Source: Akkermansia muciniphila
GTDB lineage: Bacteria; Verrucomicrobiota; Kiritimatiellia; RFP12; JAAYNR01
NCBI GenBank assembly: GCA_945870025.1
Contig: CAMBQN010000003.1
Location: 1-64,000, forward strand
Length of the DNA: 64,000 nucleotides
Direction of reading: 5' to 3'
Part shown: piece by piece, positions 45,675 through 54,160 of the stretch
Position numbering within the stretch: position 1 is the stretch's first letter
Layout of the letters: each line of letters starts with the position of its first letter
Translations under genes and position numbers: made by a program
Notes under the pieces: model-generated
What the model was told of the DNA's origin: nothing
The model's database searches: none
Seen by the model: only the letters and a program-made list of their open reading frames with translations

Positions 45675-47165
45675 ATGCAACCCAACGAAGCGAATAAAGC
45701 GAATACAACGTGGATATCGGACCGGCGTGTAGGCGGCAGACGGTGTCGGTGCCCTCCGTGCGCGCTCTCCGTGTATGTGGTTGACACGCCGGCCCCGGTG
45801 ACATGCCCCTATTGTCAGACGAGCTTGACAGTCGAGGAGGTGGGCAGGCCGCTGGCCGCCGAATCGCCGGTGCCGACGGCGGACGAGGTGCGCGCGCGGT
45901 TGACGAACCTGTACCATCAGCCGCCCAAGCTGGCCGTCGTTCTGATCAGTCTTGTGGCCGTGTTTCTGCTGGCGGCGGCGGTTTTCCTGCAGATTCGGAA
46001 CGCCGAGAACTACTGGTATCAGCCGCTGGTCAGCATTTACTCGATGCTGGCGGGGATCTTTGTCGTGTCGCGGTTTATCATCGCCGCCTTCTACGTGCCG
46101 CCGCAGGATGTCGGCTACGAGCCGACGATCACCGTGCTGATCCCCTGCATGAACGAGGAGGCGGTGATCCGGCAGACGATCGAGCGGATTTTCTCCTCGG
46201 GCTATCCCTCTGGCAAGTTGGAGGTCGTGTGTGTCAACGACGGGTCCAACGACGGCACCCTTAAGGAGATGCTGGATGCCCAGACGCGGCACCCGAATCT
46301 GGTGGTCGTTGACTTCGAGAAGAACCGCGGGTTGTGCCATGCGTGGGCGGTGTCGACGCTGATCGCCCGCGGGGAATTCATGGTGTGCGTCGATTCCGAC
46401 ACCTTTATTTTTCCGGGATCGCTGCGCAAGCTGGTTCAGGCGTTCGTGGATCCCTCCGTCGGCGGCGTTTCGGGGCACTGCGATGTGGAGAACGCGGGAA
46501 CCAACCTGCTCACGCAGATGCAGGATGTCCGCTATTACTTCTCCTACAAGATCATGAAGGCGGCCGAGAGCGTGTTTGGGGCGGTGAGCTGTCTGCCCGG
46601 CTGTTTCTCGGCCTATCGGCGGGTGTGCGTGTTGCACGTGCTGGATCCGTGGTTGAACGCCACGGTCTGGGGGATGCACGGCAATTATGCGGATGACCGG
46701 TCGCTGACGAACAAGATCCTGAAGGATTTCAAGATCATTTACGACGACGAAGCGCTGGCGACCACGATTGCGCCCGACAATTGGGGGCAGTACACGCGTC
46801 AGCAGTTGCGCTGGGTGCGTTCGTACTTGCGAGAGATCTGGGGCACGGGCAAATACATATGGCGCAAGCATCCGGTGCCGGCCCTGTCGTGGTACGCGAT
46901 GATGTGGATGCCCCTCGTGGAGCCGGTTGTCATGATCCAGGCGCTGGTGTTGGGCCCGATTCTGGCGGGCACGGTGACGGCGTCATACATGATCGGCGTG
47001 CTGGCCATCACGCTGGTGTGGTCGTTGCACTTCTGGGCGCAAACGGGGCGGCGCTGGTGGTGGGGGGGCATCGTCTTCACCCTCTCCTACATTTTGTTTT
47101 ACAGTTGGCAAATCTACTGGGCGTTTCTCACGCTCAGAGGAAAAAAGTGGGGGACGCGCGGATGA
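45675..47165 (+). CDS. Processive family 2 glycosyltransferase (PgaC/NodC/hyaluronan synthase-like) with Cys-rich N-terminus
   Basis: Inner-membrane polysaccharide synthase of 496 aa. After an N-terminal Cys-rich segment (RRCRCPPC and TCPYCQ, like a zinc ribbon, residues 20-45) come two TM helices (about 84-105 and 115-140), the GT-A domain (ITVLIPCMNEEAVI, VCVNDGSNDGT, CVDSDTFIFPG, CLPGCFSAYRR, DDRSLTN and the processivity motif QQLRWVRS) and C-terminal TM helices. It probably polymerises and exports a hexosamine polymer such as a GlcNAc chain; linkage and sugar are inferred from the neighbouring Pga-like genes. A start at 45636 is possible. It overlaps the next gene by ATGA. Confidence 0.85.
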   Translation: MQPNEANKANTTWISDRRVGGRRCRCPPCALSVYVVDTPAPVTCPYCQTSLTVEEVGRPLAAESPVPTADEVRARLTNLYHQPPKLAVVLISLVAVFLLAAAVFLQIRNAENYWYQPLVSIYSMLAGIFVVSRFIIAAFYVPPQDVGYEPTITVLIPCMNEEAVIRQTIERIFSSGYPSGKLEVVCVNDGSNDGTLKEMLDAQTRHPNLVVVDFEKNRGLCHAWAVSTLIARGEFMVCVDSDTFIFPGSLRKLVQAFVDPSVGGVSGHCDVENAGTNLLTQMQDVRYYFSYKIMKAAESVFGAVSCLPGCFSAYRRVCVLHVLDPWLNATVWGMHGNYADDRSLTNKILKDFKIIYDDEALATTIAPDNWGQYTRQQLRWVRSYLREIWGTGKYIWRKHPVPALSWYAMMWMPLVEPVVMIQALVLGPILAGTVTASYMIGVLAITLVWSLHFWAQTGRRWWWGGIVFTLSYILFYSWQIYWAFLTLRGKKWGTRG

Positions 47166-50100
47166 ACACACCGGAAACGAATACATCGGAACCGGGCAGG
47201 TCGGCGGCGCCCGTGCAACAGGCTGAGGGCGCCCGTGCAACAGGCTGGCGGCGCCCGGCCCCGATGTCGAAGGATTCCAACACGCGGGCGTGGCTGATCT
47301 TCCTCGCCGTCGTGTGCCTAGGCGCGGCACTGTGGGCGCCTCTGCGCGTGTTTTATTACCAGCATCGCTACCAGCCCATCGTGGACGCCCGGCCCCGAGA
47401 CGCGGCGTGTTTCGTGGCAGTCGCGTATCCGGGCGTTTCCGAGGACCCCCCTGCAGGCTCGCAGGACATCACGCCGGCCGCATTCGAAGCGCAGATCAAA
47501 ATCCTCCGCGACCGCGGCTACACCCCGATTGAACTGAAAGACGTGCAGGCGTTCTACGACGCGGGAAAGCCGTTGCCGCGCAAGGCAATCCTGACGACGT
47601 TCTCCCAGACGCGCAAGACCTCCTATTTCGAGGTTCGGCAATTGCTGCGCGTCCTCCGCTGGAAGGCGGTCATGGGGGTCTGCACATCGCCGATCCACGC
47701 CCGCGACCCGCAGTCGCTTCTCTGGCCCTATCTGCGGGATATGCTCAATCCGGGTCCCTGGGAACTGGCGGGCGAGTCTCAGAATGGGTATCATTTCGTG
47801 CCCGCGTTCTCGGACGGCAGTACGGGGCCGTTTTTCTCGACCCCCCAATGGCTGCCAGAATCCAATCGGCTTGAATACCCCGAGGAGTTTCGGGCGCGGA
47901 TCCGGGGTGACCATGAGGCCTTTCTCTCCGAATTTGCGCGCGAGACCCAGCAGAAGCCGCTGGCGTTCTTCTTCCCGTACGGCGACTACGGTCAATTTGA
48001 CGAGCGTGCCCAGTTCGTCAGGTTGAGCAACCTGTATCAGGTGGGTGAGAAGTATCCGCTGGGCTTTACGCTTGGCAATCTGGCCTTGAACACCCGGTTG
48101 ACCGACCGTCGCCGCCTGAACCGCCTGCTGGTCGATCCGCAGTGGACAGCCGAAGAGCTGGCCAACCGGCTTGATGCGTTCTGGCCCATGGAGATGACGA
48201 TCGATACCCGCCTGCATGTCTTTTCGCGCGAATCGGTGATCCGCGAATGGGGCGGGCTGAAACTCCTCGACCAAGGGTTTTCCCTGTATGCGATTCCGTC
48301 CGAAAACCCGGTGTACGATGAGCGTCTGGATGAGCGGAAGCGGACGGCGACAAGCGGATCGCGCGTCTGGCTCGCCGGAAGCGATACGTTCATGAACGGT
48401 CATTTCGTCGTGCGCTTCCATTTGGCGCACGGCCGGTTTGGCGTATACCTCCGCGCCGTTCCGGGGCATGAGCATCTTTATTTCCTGGTGGACGAAAACG
48501 GACAGGTGGGCGTGCGCCAAAAGCTGCCGGATCTGGATGAAGTCACGCTGGCATCGGAAGACGCCCCGATCGAGCAGGACACCAACCACGAGCTGGTTAT
48601 CACGCTCAAGGGCAACCTCCTGTACGCGCGCCTGGACGACAAATCCCTGTTTGACGGGCCCGTGCTGCTGCGCGAGACCCCGCGCCCTGGAATGCTGGGT
48701 TTGAGCGTCTGGGAACGGATCCCCGGTGTTGCGGCGGCCGACGTAATTGACGCGCGCATCCTCGCGCGCCGGGAGGCGATCGTGAACTGGACGCCCCATA
48801 CGGCGCGGGACGTCAGCTACCTGACCCGCTGGCTGAGCGAGCACTGTTTCCGCTTCTCGATCCTGTCGCCACCCTGGATCGACATCTTCGAGGGTTCGCC
48901 CCAGAAGTTTCCGATTTGGGATCAGGAGGCCCTCGATCTGCTGGCGCGCACCAATCAAACACGGATTTATCCGTATATCCAAATCCGGCAGTCTTCCGTG
49001 CTGATGCCGGCCTCGGCCGATGCGATCCTCGACGATCTGGTGATGCTCACGGGTGTGTCGGGTCTGTTCATCGACGCGACCGCCGTTCGGACTGAAGAGG
49101 TGAATGCGCTGGTAAACTGGCTGTTACGGTTGCAGGAGGGGATGGAAAAAGCGGGCTTCCGGTTGGCGATCAAACTGCCGCAGACGATCGAGTCGCTGCC
49201 GTCCGCCGGCAACATGCTCAAGCTGTTTCCCAACGCGCTGCTGGTCGGCGATTTCAAACAACCCCCATTCGGATTGACGGCCGACCGTGTGGTGAGCATC
49301 GACTCGGTCTCGCCGCCGACGAGCGATGAAACCCTGGCGCTCTACTACCAAATCTCAAATCTGGCGACGAACTACGAGGGCGTGTCCGCCGAAGTGACGC
49401 ACGAGGCGTTGCGCCAGAGTGGGTTTGATGCATTTGCCGCCGGTGATTATGAAGGCGCGATCGCGATCTGGGGCCAATGGTTTAAAGCGGACCCGCGGAG
49501 CGCCGAAGCGATCGGACTGATCGGCGACGCCCAGATGCGGATGAACGCCCTGGATCTGGCACTCCAGTCATACACGCGCAGTCTGGAACTCAACCCCGGC
49601 GAAATGAATCTGGTGGTGCGGCGGGCGCGGCTTTTGGAGACGATGAAGCGGATGGACGAGTCCGTGGCCGCGCTGAACATGTATTCCCGAACGTTTCCCG
49701 ACTCGCCGGCCATCATTGTCGCGCAGGCCCACTGGATGTCCCGCAACGGGCAACGCGATCGGGCGCGCGAGTTGATGCGCGATCTGGTCAAGCGGTTTCC
49801 CGACGAGATCGAATCCCGGCTGGTCTTGCAGACGTTGCTCGATCAGCCGGCGGAACGGTACGCCAACACCCGCGAACTGCTCGATATGTGCGAGGGCCAG
49901 GAAACCCAGCACTTCGCGTTCGGCAAGGAACTGGGCGCCGTCGAGTTGCTGGCGATTCCCGAGGCGAGCGTCTTCTTCAACTTCATCCGCCGCACGGCGG
50001 CCCACTCGCCCAACAAGCAGACGCGCGAGTTGTACCGGAGTTTTCTGCCGCTTACCAACAGCGTCGTGGAAGATTTCTCAACCGGAAAACTCTCCGATAA

Positions 50101-51424
50101 CTGGTTCTATCTCGGCGGCCTGCGGCCCCTCGACCGCGGGCGTTACGAACTGAAGGCGTCGACCGACCTGGCCGAGGCGTTTCTCCGACTCAAGAAATCG
50201 GAACTGCTGCGGGACGGGTTTCTGGAGGTGCAGTTGGACGAATCGGTGGGTTATTTCTGGATCTATGCCAGGCGCAGCACCCGGTCGATGGTCCGTTTCG
50301 GTTTTGACAATGAGGGCTTTATTCACATCCAAAGCTGGTTGAACGGGGCTTTGACCAGCTATGAAAACCGGCCGTGGATGCGGCCGCCGGGGATGCTTTC
50401 CCTGCGGTTGGAGGTGCACGGCGACGGGGCCATGGGTTATATCAACGATCAACCGACTTTTGCGACGCCGCTGATCATCCCGCCCGAGGTCGCTTACGGC
50501 TGGTGGAGCATCGCGCCGTTCTCGCCCGATTACGGGGTGGCGCGCGCCCGCATTTCGAGCATTCACTGCGGGCCGCTGGCACCGGTTCTGGTGATGCTGC
50601 CACCTCTGAACGACGCCCGGATGAACGACGCGCTGGACTGGGTCCGGCCCCGGGTGCGGAACATCTCGGCCTTGTGCCCGGTCACCTTCCTGCAAAACCC
50701 CGACGGCACGATCGGTTCCGTCCCGCAGACCGCATTCTCGCTGACGCGGATGTTCGCCACCTACCACCGCCTCCGCCTGATGCCGGTGCTGGACATGTCC
50801 TATTTTTCGGACATCGAACCGGCCAGGATCATTGAGCTGATCCAGAAACATCAGCTTGCCGGCCTGATCGTCCGCATCCGCATTCTCCCCGACGAAGCGT
50901 GGTTCAAGAAACTGGAGCGCGAGATGGAACGGACCACGGCCGATCTGATTGTGATCCGGAACGAGCGCACCTTCTGGCCCATACCGGGCACGGGCGAGGC
51001 GGAACTGCCCCTGGATGGCGAACGCAAGCGTCTGAAGAGGCTGCCAACCTCGCTGGTGCGGGAGATCCCGCGCGGCAGTCTACTGCTGCCCCCCATCGCG
51101 GCAACCTGGACGATTCGGGCGCAACCGTATCAGGACTGGATGACCGAGACCAACCGCATCGACGTGGTCGGGGCGGAACTGCGGCTCTTTGTCGTCCCGA
51201 ACTCGATCATCGGCACCAACACCGCACAGGTGGTCGCGGCCGCGCACAAAGCGTTGCAGGAGGAGGCGCTGGCCGACGCCCGGCAGCCGGTCCGGGAGGA
51301 GGATATCAAGAATGACACAACACCGACGATCCCGCAACGAATCGAAGTGCCGTCCGCCGTCCCGGAAGCGGCTGCGGAAGCCGGACTGCGGTTGAATGAT
51401 CCTAAAAGGAGCAGTGAGCAGTGA
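47162..51424 (+). CDS. PgaB-like multidomain protein with degenerate deacetylase, glycosidase-like, LamG and TPR domains
   Basis: A 1420-aa envelope protein anchored by one N-terminal TM helix (about 42-64). It has a NodB/PgaB-type deacetylase-like domain (about 75-300) in which the catalytic TFDDG motif reads TTFSQTR, so both Asp are lost, while FFFPYGDYG remains. A LamG-like sandwich follows (about 390-520), then a PgaB-type glycosidase-like barrel (about 545-750; GVSGLFIDATAV with a candidate Asp), TPR repeats (about 755-910), a second LamG-like domain (about 965-1135) and another barrel-like region (1140-1350). It probably guides or trims the nascent polymer across the periplasm. It is coupled to the GT2 by ATGA. 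Confidence 0.75.
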   Translation: MNTPETNTSEPGRSAAPVQQAEGARATGWRRPAPMSKDSNTRAWLIFLAVVCLGAALWAPLRVFYYQHRYQPIVDARPRDAACFVAVAYPGVSEDPPAGSQDITPAAFEAQIKILRDRGYTPIELKDVQAFYDAGKPLPRKAILTTFSQTRKTSYFEVRQLLRVLRWKAVMGVCTSPIHARDPQSLLWPYLRDMLNPGPWELAGESQNGYHFVPAFSDGSTGPFFSTPQWLPESNRLEYPEEFRARIRGDHEAFLSEFARETQQKPLAFFFPYGDYGQFDERAQFVRLSNLYQVGEKYPLGFTLGNLALNTRLTDRRRLNRLLVDPQWTAEELANRLDAFWPMEMTIDTRLHVFSRESVIREWGGLKLLDQGFSLYAIPSENPVYDERLDERKRTATSGSRVWLAGSDTFMNGHFVVRFHLAHGRFGVYLRAVPGHEHLYFLVDENGQVGVRQKLPDLDEVTLASEDAPIEQDTNHELVITLKGNLLYARLDDKSLFDGPVLLRETPRPGMLGLSVWERIPGVAAADVIDARILARREAIVNWTPHTARDVSYLTRWLSEHCFRFSILSPPWIDIFEGSPQKFPIWDQEALDLLARTNQTRIYPYIQIRQSSVLMPASADAILDDLVMLTGVSGLFIDATAVRTEEVNALVNWLLRLQEGMEKAGFRLAIKLPQTIESLPSAGNMLKLFPNALLVGDFKQPPFGLTADRVVSIDSVSPPTSDETLALYYQISNLATNYEGVSAEVTHEALRQSGFDAFAAGDYEGAIAIWGQWFKADPRSAEAIGLIGDAQMRMNALDLALQSYTRSLELNPGEMNLVVRRARLLETMKRMDESVAALNMYSRTFPDSPAIIVAQAHWMSRNGQRDRARELMRDLVKRFPDEIESRLVLQTLLDQPAERYANTRELLDMCEGQETQHFAFGKELGAVELLAIPEASVFFNFIRRTAAHSPNKQTRELYRSFLPLTNSVVEDFSTGKLSDNWFYLGGLRPLDRGRYELKASTDLAEAFLRLKKSELLRDGFLEVQLDESVGYFWIYARRSTRSMVRFGFDNEGFIHIQSWLNGALTSYENRPWMRPPGMLSLRLEVHGDGAMGYINDQPTFATPLIIPPEVAYGWWSIAPFSPDYGVARARISSIHCGPLAPVLVMLPPLNDARMNDALDWVRPRVRNISALCPVTFLQNPDGTIGSVPQTAFSLTRMFATYHRLRLMPVLDMSYFSDIEPARIIELIQKHQLAGLIVRIRILPDEAWFKKLEREMERTTADLIVIRNERTFWPIPGTGEAELPLDGERKRLKRLPTSLVREIPRGSLLLPPIAATWTIRAQPYQDWMTETNRIDVVGAELRLFVVPNSIIGTNTAQVVAAAHKALQEEALADARQPVREEDIKNDTTPTIPQRIEVPSAVPEAAAEAGLRLNDPKRSSEQ

Positions 51425-51571
51425 ACCGTGAACAGTGGGCTTCGCACCAAATGGTTATGCACATGTCATTGGCCTTCAACCGATCACCGACCACCGATCA
51501 CTGTTCACTGTTCACTGTTCACCGATCACTGTTCACCGATCACCGATCACCGATAACGGCTCCTTTTAGGT
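51401..51571. repeat. Large hairpin built of 7-bp repeats between PgaB-like and MBOAT genes
   Basis: The outer arms CCTAAAAGGAGC (51401-51412) and GCTCCTTTTAGG (51559-51570) are perfect complements. Inside, left heptamers (GCAGTGA, GCAGTGA, ACCGTGA) face right heptamers (TTCACTG, TTCACTG, TTCACCG, ATCACTG, ATCACCG). The left arm encodes the last residues of the PgaB-like protein. It could attenuate transcription within the EPS operon. Confidence 0.7.
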
Positions 51572-51595
51572 TTTAAGGACGAACGAGGACAAACC

Positions 51596-53071
51596 ATGCT
51601 GTTTCCCACAACCGTTTTTGCCGTTTTCTTTCTGATTGTCTGTTACACCCACTGGGCGCTGACCGAGCGGCCCAAGACCCGCAAAGTCTTTTTGTTGGCG
51701 GCCAGCCTCTTTTTTTACGGTTATTGGAGTTGGACGTTTGCGTTGATGCTGCTGGCCTCGGCGTGCATCAACCACGGGATGGCGGTTATGATTGACGCAT
51801 TGCAGGATCACAGGCTCCGGCGCCGGGTGATGATCGGCACGGTCGGTTTCAATCTCGGCATTCTGGCCCTCTTCAAGTACACCGGATTTCTGTACAAGCA
51901 GTTGTTCACGCCGCTGGCCGTGCCGTTGTGCCACTGGCTGGGGGCGACGGAGCATCTGGTCGAGATGCAGGAGCGCGTGCTGCCGTTCATTGACCAGATC
52001 GTCCTTCCCGTCGGGATCTCGTTTTACACCTTTCAAGCGCTCAGCTACGTGGTCGACGTGTACTGGCGAAAGGTCGAGATCGCCCGCTCGACCCTTGATT
52101 TCGCCAATTATCTGGCGTTTTTTCCGCAACTGGTCGCCGGACCCATTGTCCGGGCCAGCGATCTGCTCCCCCAGATGGGGGTGTTCCCCGGCCGGGAGAC
52201 CGGGATCGACACGGGGCGCGCAGCAATCCTGATCTTGGGCGGGTTGTTCAAAAAAATGGTGGTGGCGAACTGGCTGGCCGAGAATCTGGCCGACCCGGTG
52301 TTTGCGCAGCCCGATGCCTTCGCGTCGGGAGCGGACATCCTGATCGGCATTTATGCGTATGCCATCCAAATCTATTGCGACTTTTCAGCCTACTCCGACA
52401 TTGCCATCGGGTGTGCGATCTTGATGGGATTCCATTTCCCAATCAACTTCAACGCGCCGTATTTCGGCGTGACCCTGCAGGATTTCTGGCGACGGTGGCA
52501 CATCTCCCTGTCGACCTGGTTGCGGGATTACCTGTACATTCCCCTGGGAGGCTCGCGGGCGGGTGCGAGCCGCACCTGGTGCAACCTGCTGCTCACGTTC
52601 GTGCTGGGGGGTCTGTGGCACGGAGCCGCCTGGACGTTTGTGCTGTGGGGGGCGTTTCATGGCGGTTATCTGGCGCTGGAGCGCGTCGTGCGCCGCGCGT
52701 GCGGACTCTCCGAAAAGCCGGCGGAACACCCGCACCGGGTCTTGGCGTTCCTGGGGCGGATCTGGATCTTCCATGTCGTGTGCTTTTCGTGGATCCTGTT
52801 CCGATCACCGGACCTGACGGCGTGCGGCGAGATGGTGCGGGGCCTGGGCCGGTGGGAGGTCGCGCCCACCCTCTGGACGGCGCGCGCACTGCTGGTGCTG
52901 CTTGTGGGGTTCTCTCTCCAAGGCCTGGACGGCGACCGCATGCAAGGCGTGTGGCGGCGCTTCAACGCCCTGCCCGTCATCGCGCAGGGCGCGCTTGCCG
53001 CCGTTGCGCTGACGATCATCCTGGCTCTGGGGCCGGTCGGCGTGGCCCCGTTTATCTATTTTCAGTTCTAG
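51596..53071 (+). CDS. MBOAT family O-acyltransferase (AlgI-like)
   Basis: An inner-membrane acyl-transfer protein of 491 aa with about 11 hydrophobic helices. Signature segments are LPVGISFYTFQALSYVVDVY, FPQLVAGPIVRASDLLPQM, DFWRRWHISLSTWLRDYLYIPLGGSR and VLGGLWHGAAWTFVLWGAFHG with the catalytic His. In alginate, cellulose and D-alanyl-teichoic acid systems such proteins move an acyl group across the membrane to a periplasmic SGNH-type acceptor. Here the SGNH protein is two genes downstream, so polymer O-acetylation is likely. Confidence 0.9.
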   Translation: MLFPTTVFAVFFLIVCYTHWALTERPKTRKVFLLAASLFFYGYWSWTFALMLLASACINHGMAVMIDALQDHRLRRRVMIGTVGFNLGILALFKYTGFLYKQLFTPLAVPLCHWLGATEHLVEMQERVLPFIDQIVLPVGISFYTFQALSYVVDVYWRKVEIARSTLDFANYLAFFPQLVAGPIVRASDLLPQMGVFPGRETGIDTGRAAILILGGLFKKMVVANWLAENLADPVFAQPDAFASGADILIGIYAYAIQIYCDFSAYSDIAIGCAILMGFHFPINFNAPYFGVTLQDFWRRWHISLSTWLRDYLYIPLGGSRAGASRTWCNLLLTFVLGGLWHGAAWTFVLWGAFHGGYLALERVVRRACGLSEKPAEHPHRVLAFLGRIWIFHVVCFSWILFRSPDLTACGEMVRGLGRWEVAPTLWTARALLVLLVGFSLQGLDGDRMQGVWRRFNALPVIAQGALAAVALTIILALGPVGVAPFIYFQF

Positions 53072-53092
53072 GCGAAACAGGAAGGTGTGCGT

Positions 53093-53389
53093 ATGGATGT
53101 GCAGATTGAAGAAAAGGAAGGAGCCGGTGCGTCTCCCCGCCATTCGTCCGTCCCCCGGGCGTTGTTTTTTGTAGGTGTTTTCTATGGCGTTATGCTAATC
53201 TTGAACGGCGTTTCGATGCGGGAGAGTGCCGCATTGCTCGAATACGGCTGGCAGCGGGATGCACTGTGTCGGCTGAACCGTCCGTGCGAGGCGGTCTCAC
53301 GGAGCACGCGCGCGTTCCTTTTTCGCGAGGAATTGCGAAAAACGGTTGGTCGGTGGTTGAACACGGCTCACGCGAAAGAAGGAGAATAA
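53093..53389 (+). CDS. Small membrane protein of the O-acetylation module
   Basis: A 98-aa protein with no known family. A hydrophobic helix, ALFFVGVFYGVMLILNGVSM (about 22-41), is flanked by a polar N-terminus and a charged periplasmic C-terminus with two Cys (LCRLNRPC). It lies between the MBOAT and SGNH genes (21 and 2 bases away), so it is probably a partner that links them, comparable in position to accessory subunits of other acylation systems. ATG at 53093 is chosen; the ORF track uses GTG at 53087. Confidence 0.65.
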   Translation: MDVQIEEKEGAGASPRHSSVPRALFFVGVFYGVMLILNGVSMRESAALLEYGWQRDALCRLNRPCEAVSRSTRAFLFREELRKTVGRWLNTAHAKEGE

Positions 53390-53391
53390 GC

Positions 53392-54117
53392 ATGCAGACA
53401 GTCCGGATACTGGGGCTTTGGGCCATTCTGGCGGCATCCGGGGCGGGGGCGCAGCAGGCGGTGACGCCCGCCATGGCCGGCGCTGCGGAGCGAACGGCGC
53501 GCGCGCCGGTGCTGATGGTTGGCGATTCGATGATGCGACTGCTGTCCGTTGCGTTTGAAAAGGAATTCCGCAAGCAGGGCATCGAGGCGGCCTCATTCGC
53601 CTCGCTGGGGTCGGGATTGGTTCGGCTCGACGCCTTTGACTGGTATGCCAAGATCCGCGAGCTGATGGACACGCACAAGCCGGGCACGGTGATTGTGGTG
53701 TTGGGGACCAATGACGACCAGCCCCTGCTGGATGAGAATGACCAGACGATTAACAAAGGCACGGACGCGTGGAATCGGGAATATTCAAAGCGGTTGGGAA
53801 AAATCATGGACACTTTCCTCGAACACGGGGCGCTGCGAGTGATCTGGCTGTTGCAGCCCGACATGAAGCAGGCGACTCACCAGCGCTATGCCGACCGTCT
53901 CAATGCGCTGATCACCGCTGAGGCCGGCACGCGACCGGCGGTCCTCTTGTTTGATAGCCGCGCCGTTCTCTGCCGCAGGCCCGGTGCGCCGTATTCGGCG
54001 ACCTTGGTCGGGAAGGACGGGCAAATGATCCAGGTGCGCGACTCGGACGGTGTCCATCTCTCGCGCGACGGCGCCGAACGCCTGGCGGCGGCCGTTGTCG
54101 CAGCCCACTGGAAGTGA
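53392..54117 (+). CDS. SGNH/GDSL hydrolase (DUF459-like), putative polymer O-acetyltransferase
   Basis: A 241-aa secreted protein: signal sequence ILGLWAILAASGAGA, then GDSMMRLL with the nucleophile Ser (block I), VIVVLGTNDDQP (block III, GTND with Asn) and DSDGVHLSRDGAERLA with the Asp-x2-His pair. All catalytic residues of the fold are present. With the MBOAT gene it matches the AlgI/AlgX-J arrangement, where the SGNH protein moves acetyl groups to the chain in the periplasm; an esterase role is the alternative. AAGGAG precedes the ATG at 53392; the ORF-track start at 53266 is not supported. Confidence 0.85.
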   Translation: MQTVRILGLWAILAASGAGAQQAVTPAMAGAAERTARAPVLMVGDSMMRLLSVAFEKEFRKQGIEAASFASLGSGLVRLDAFDWYAKIRELMDTHKPGTVIVVLGTNDDQPLLDENDQTINKGTDAWNREYSKRLGKIMDTFLEHGALRVIWLLQPDMKQATHQRYADRLNALITAEAGTRPAVLLFDSRAVLCRRPGAPYSATLVGKDGQMIQVRDSDGVHLSRDGAERLAAAVVAAHWK

Positions 54118-54160
54118 GGGGTTACCGCGCGTTTTCAGGCAAGGATCATCTGGGGGCACA

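Noticed and set aside
47318-48982. 554-aa minus-strand ORF opposite the PgaB-like gene
   Set aside because: Shadow frame; the sense frame has domain motifs, coupling to GT2 and consistent codon use.
51411-51553. Possible CRISPR array
   Set aside because: Repeat unit is 7 bp with no spacers of regular length and no cas genes in the window; it is a heptamer array instead.
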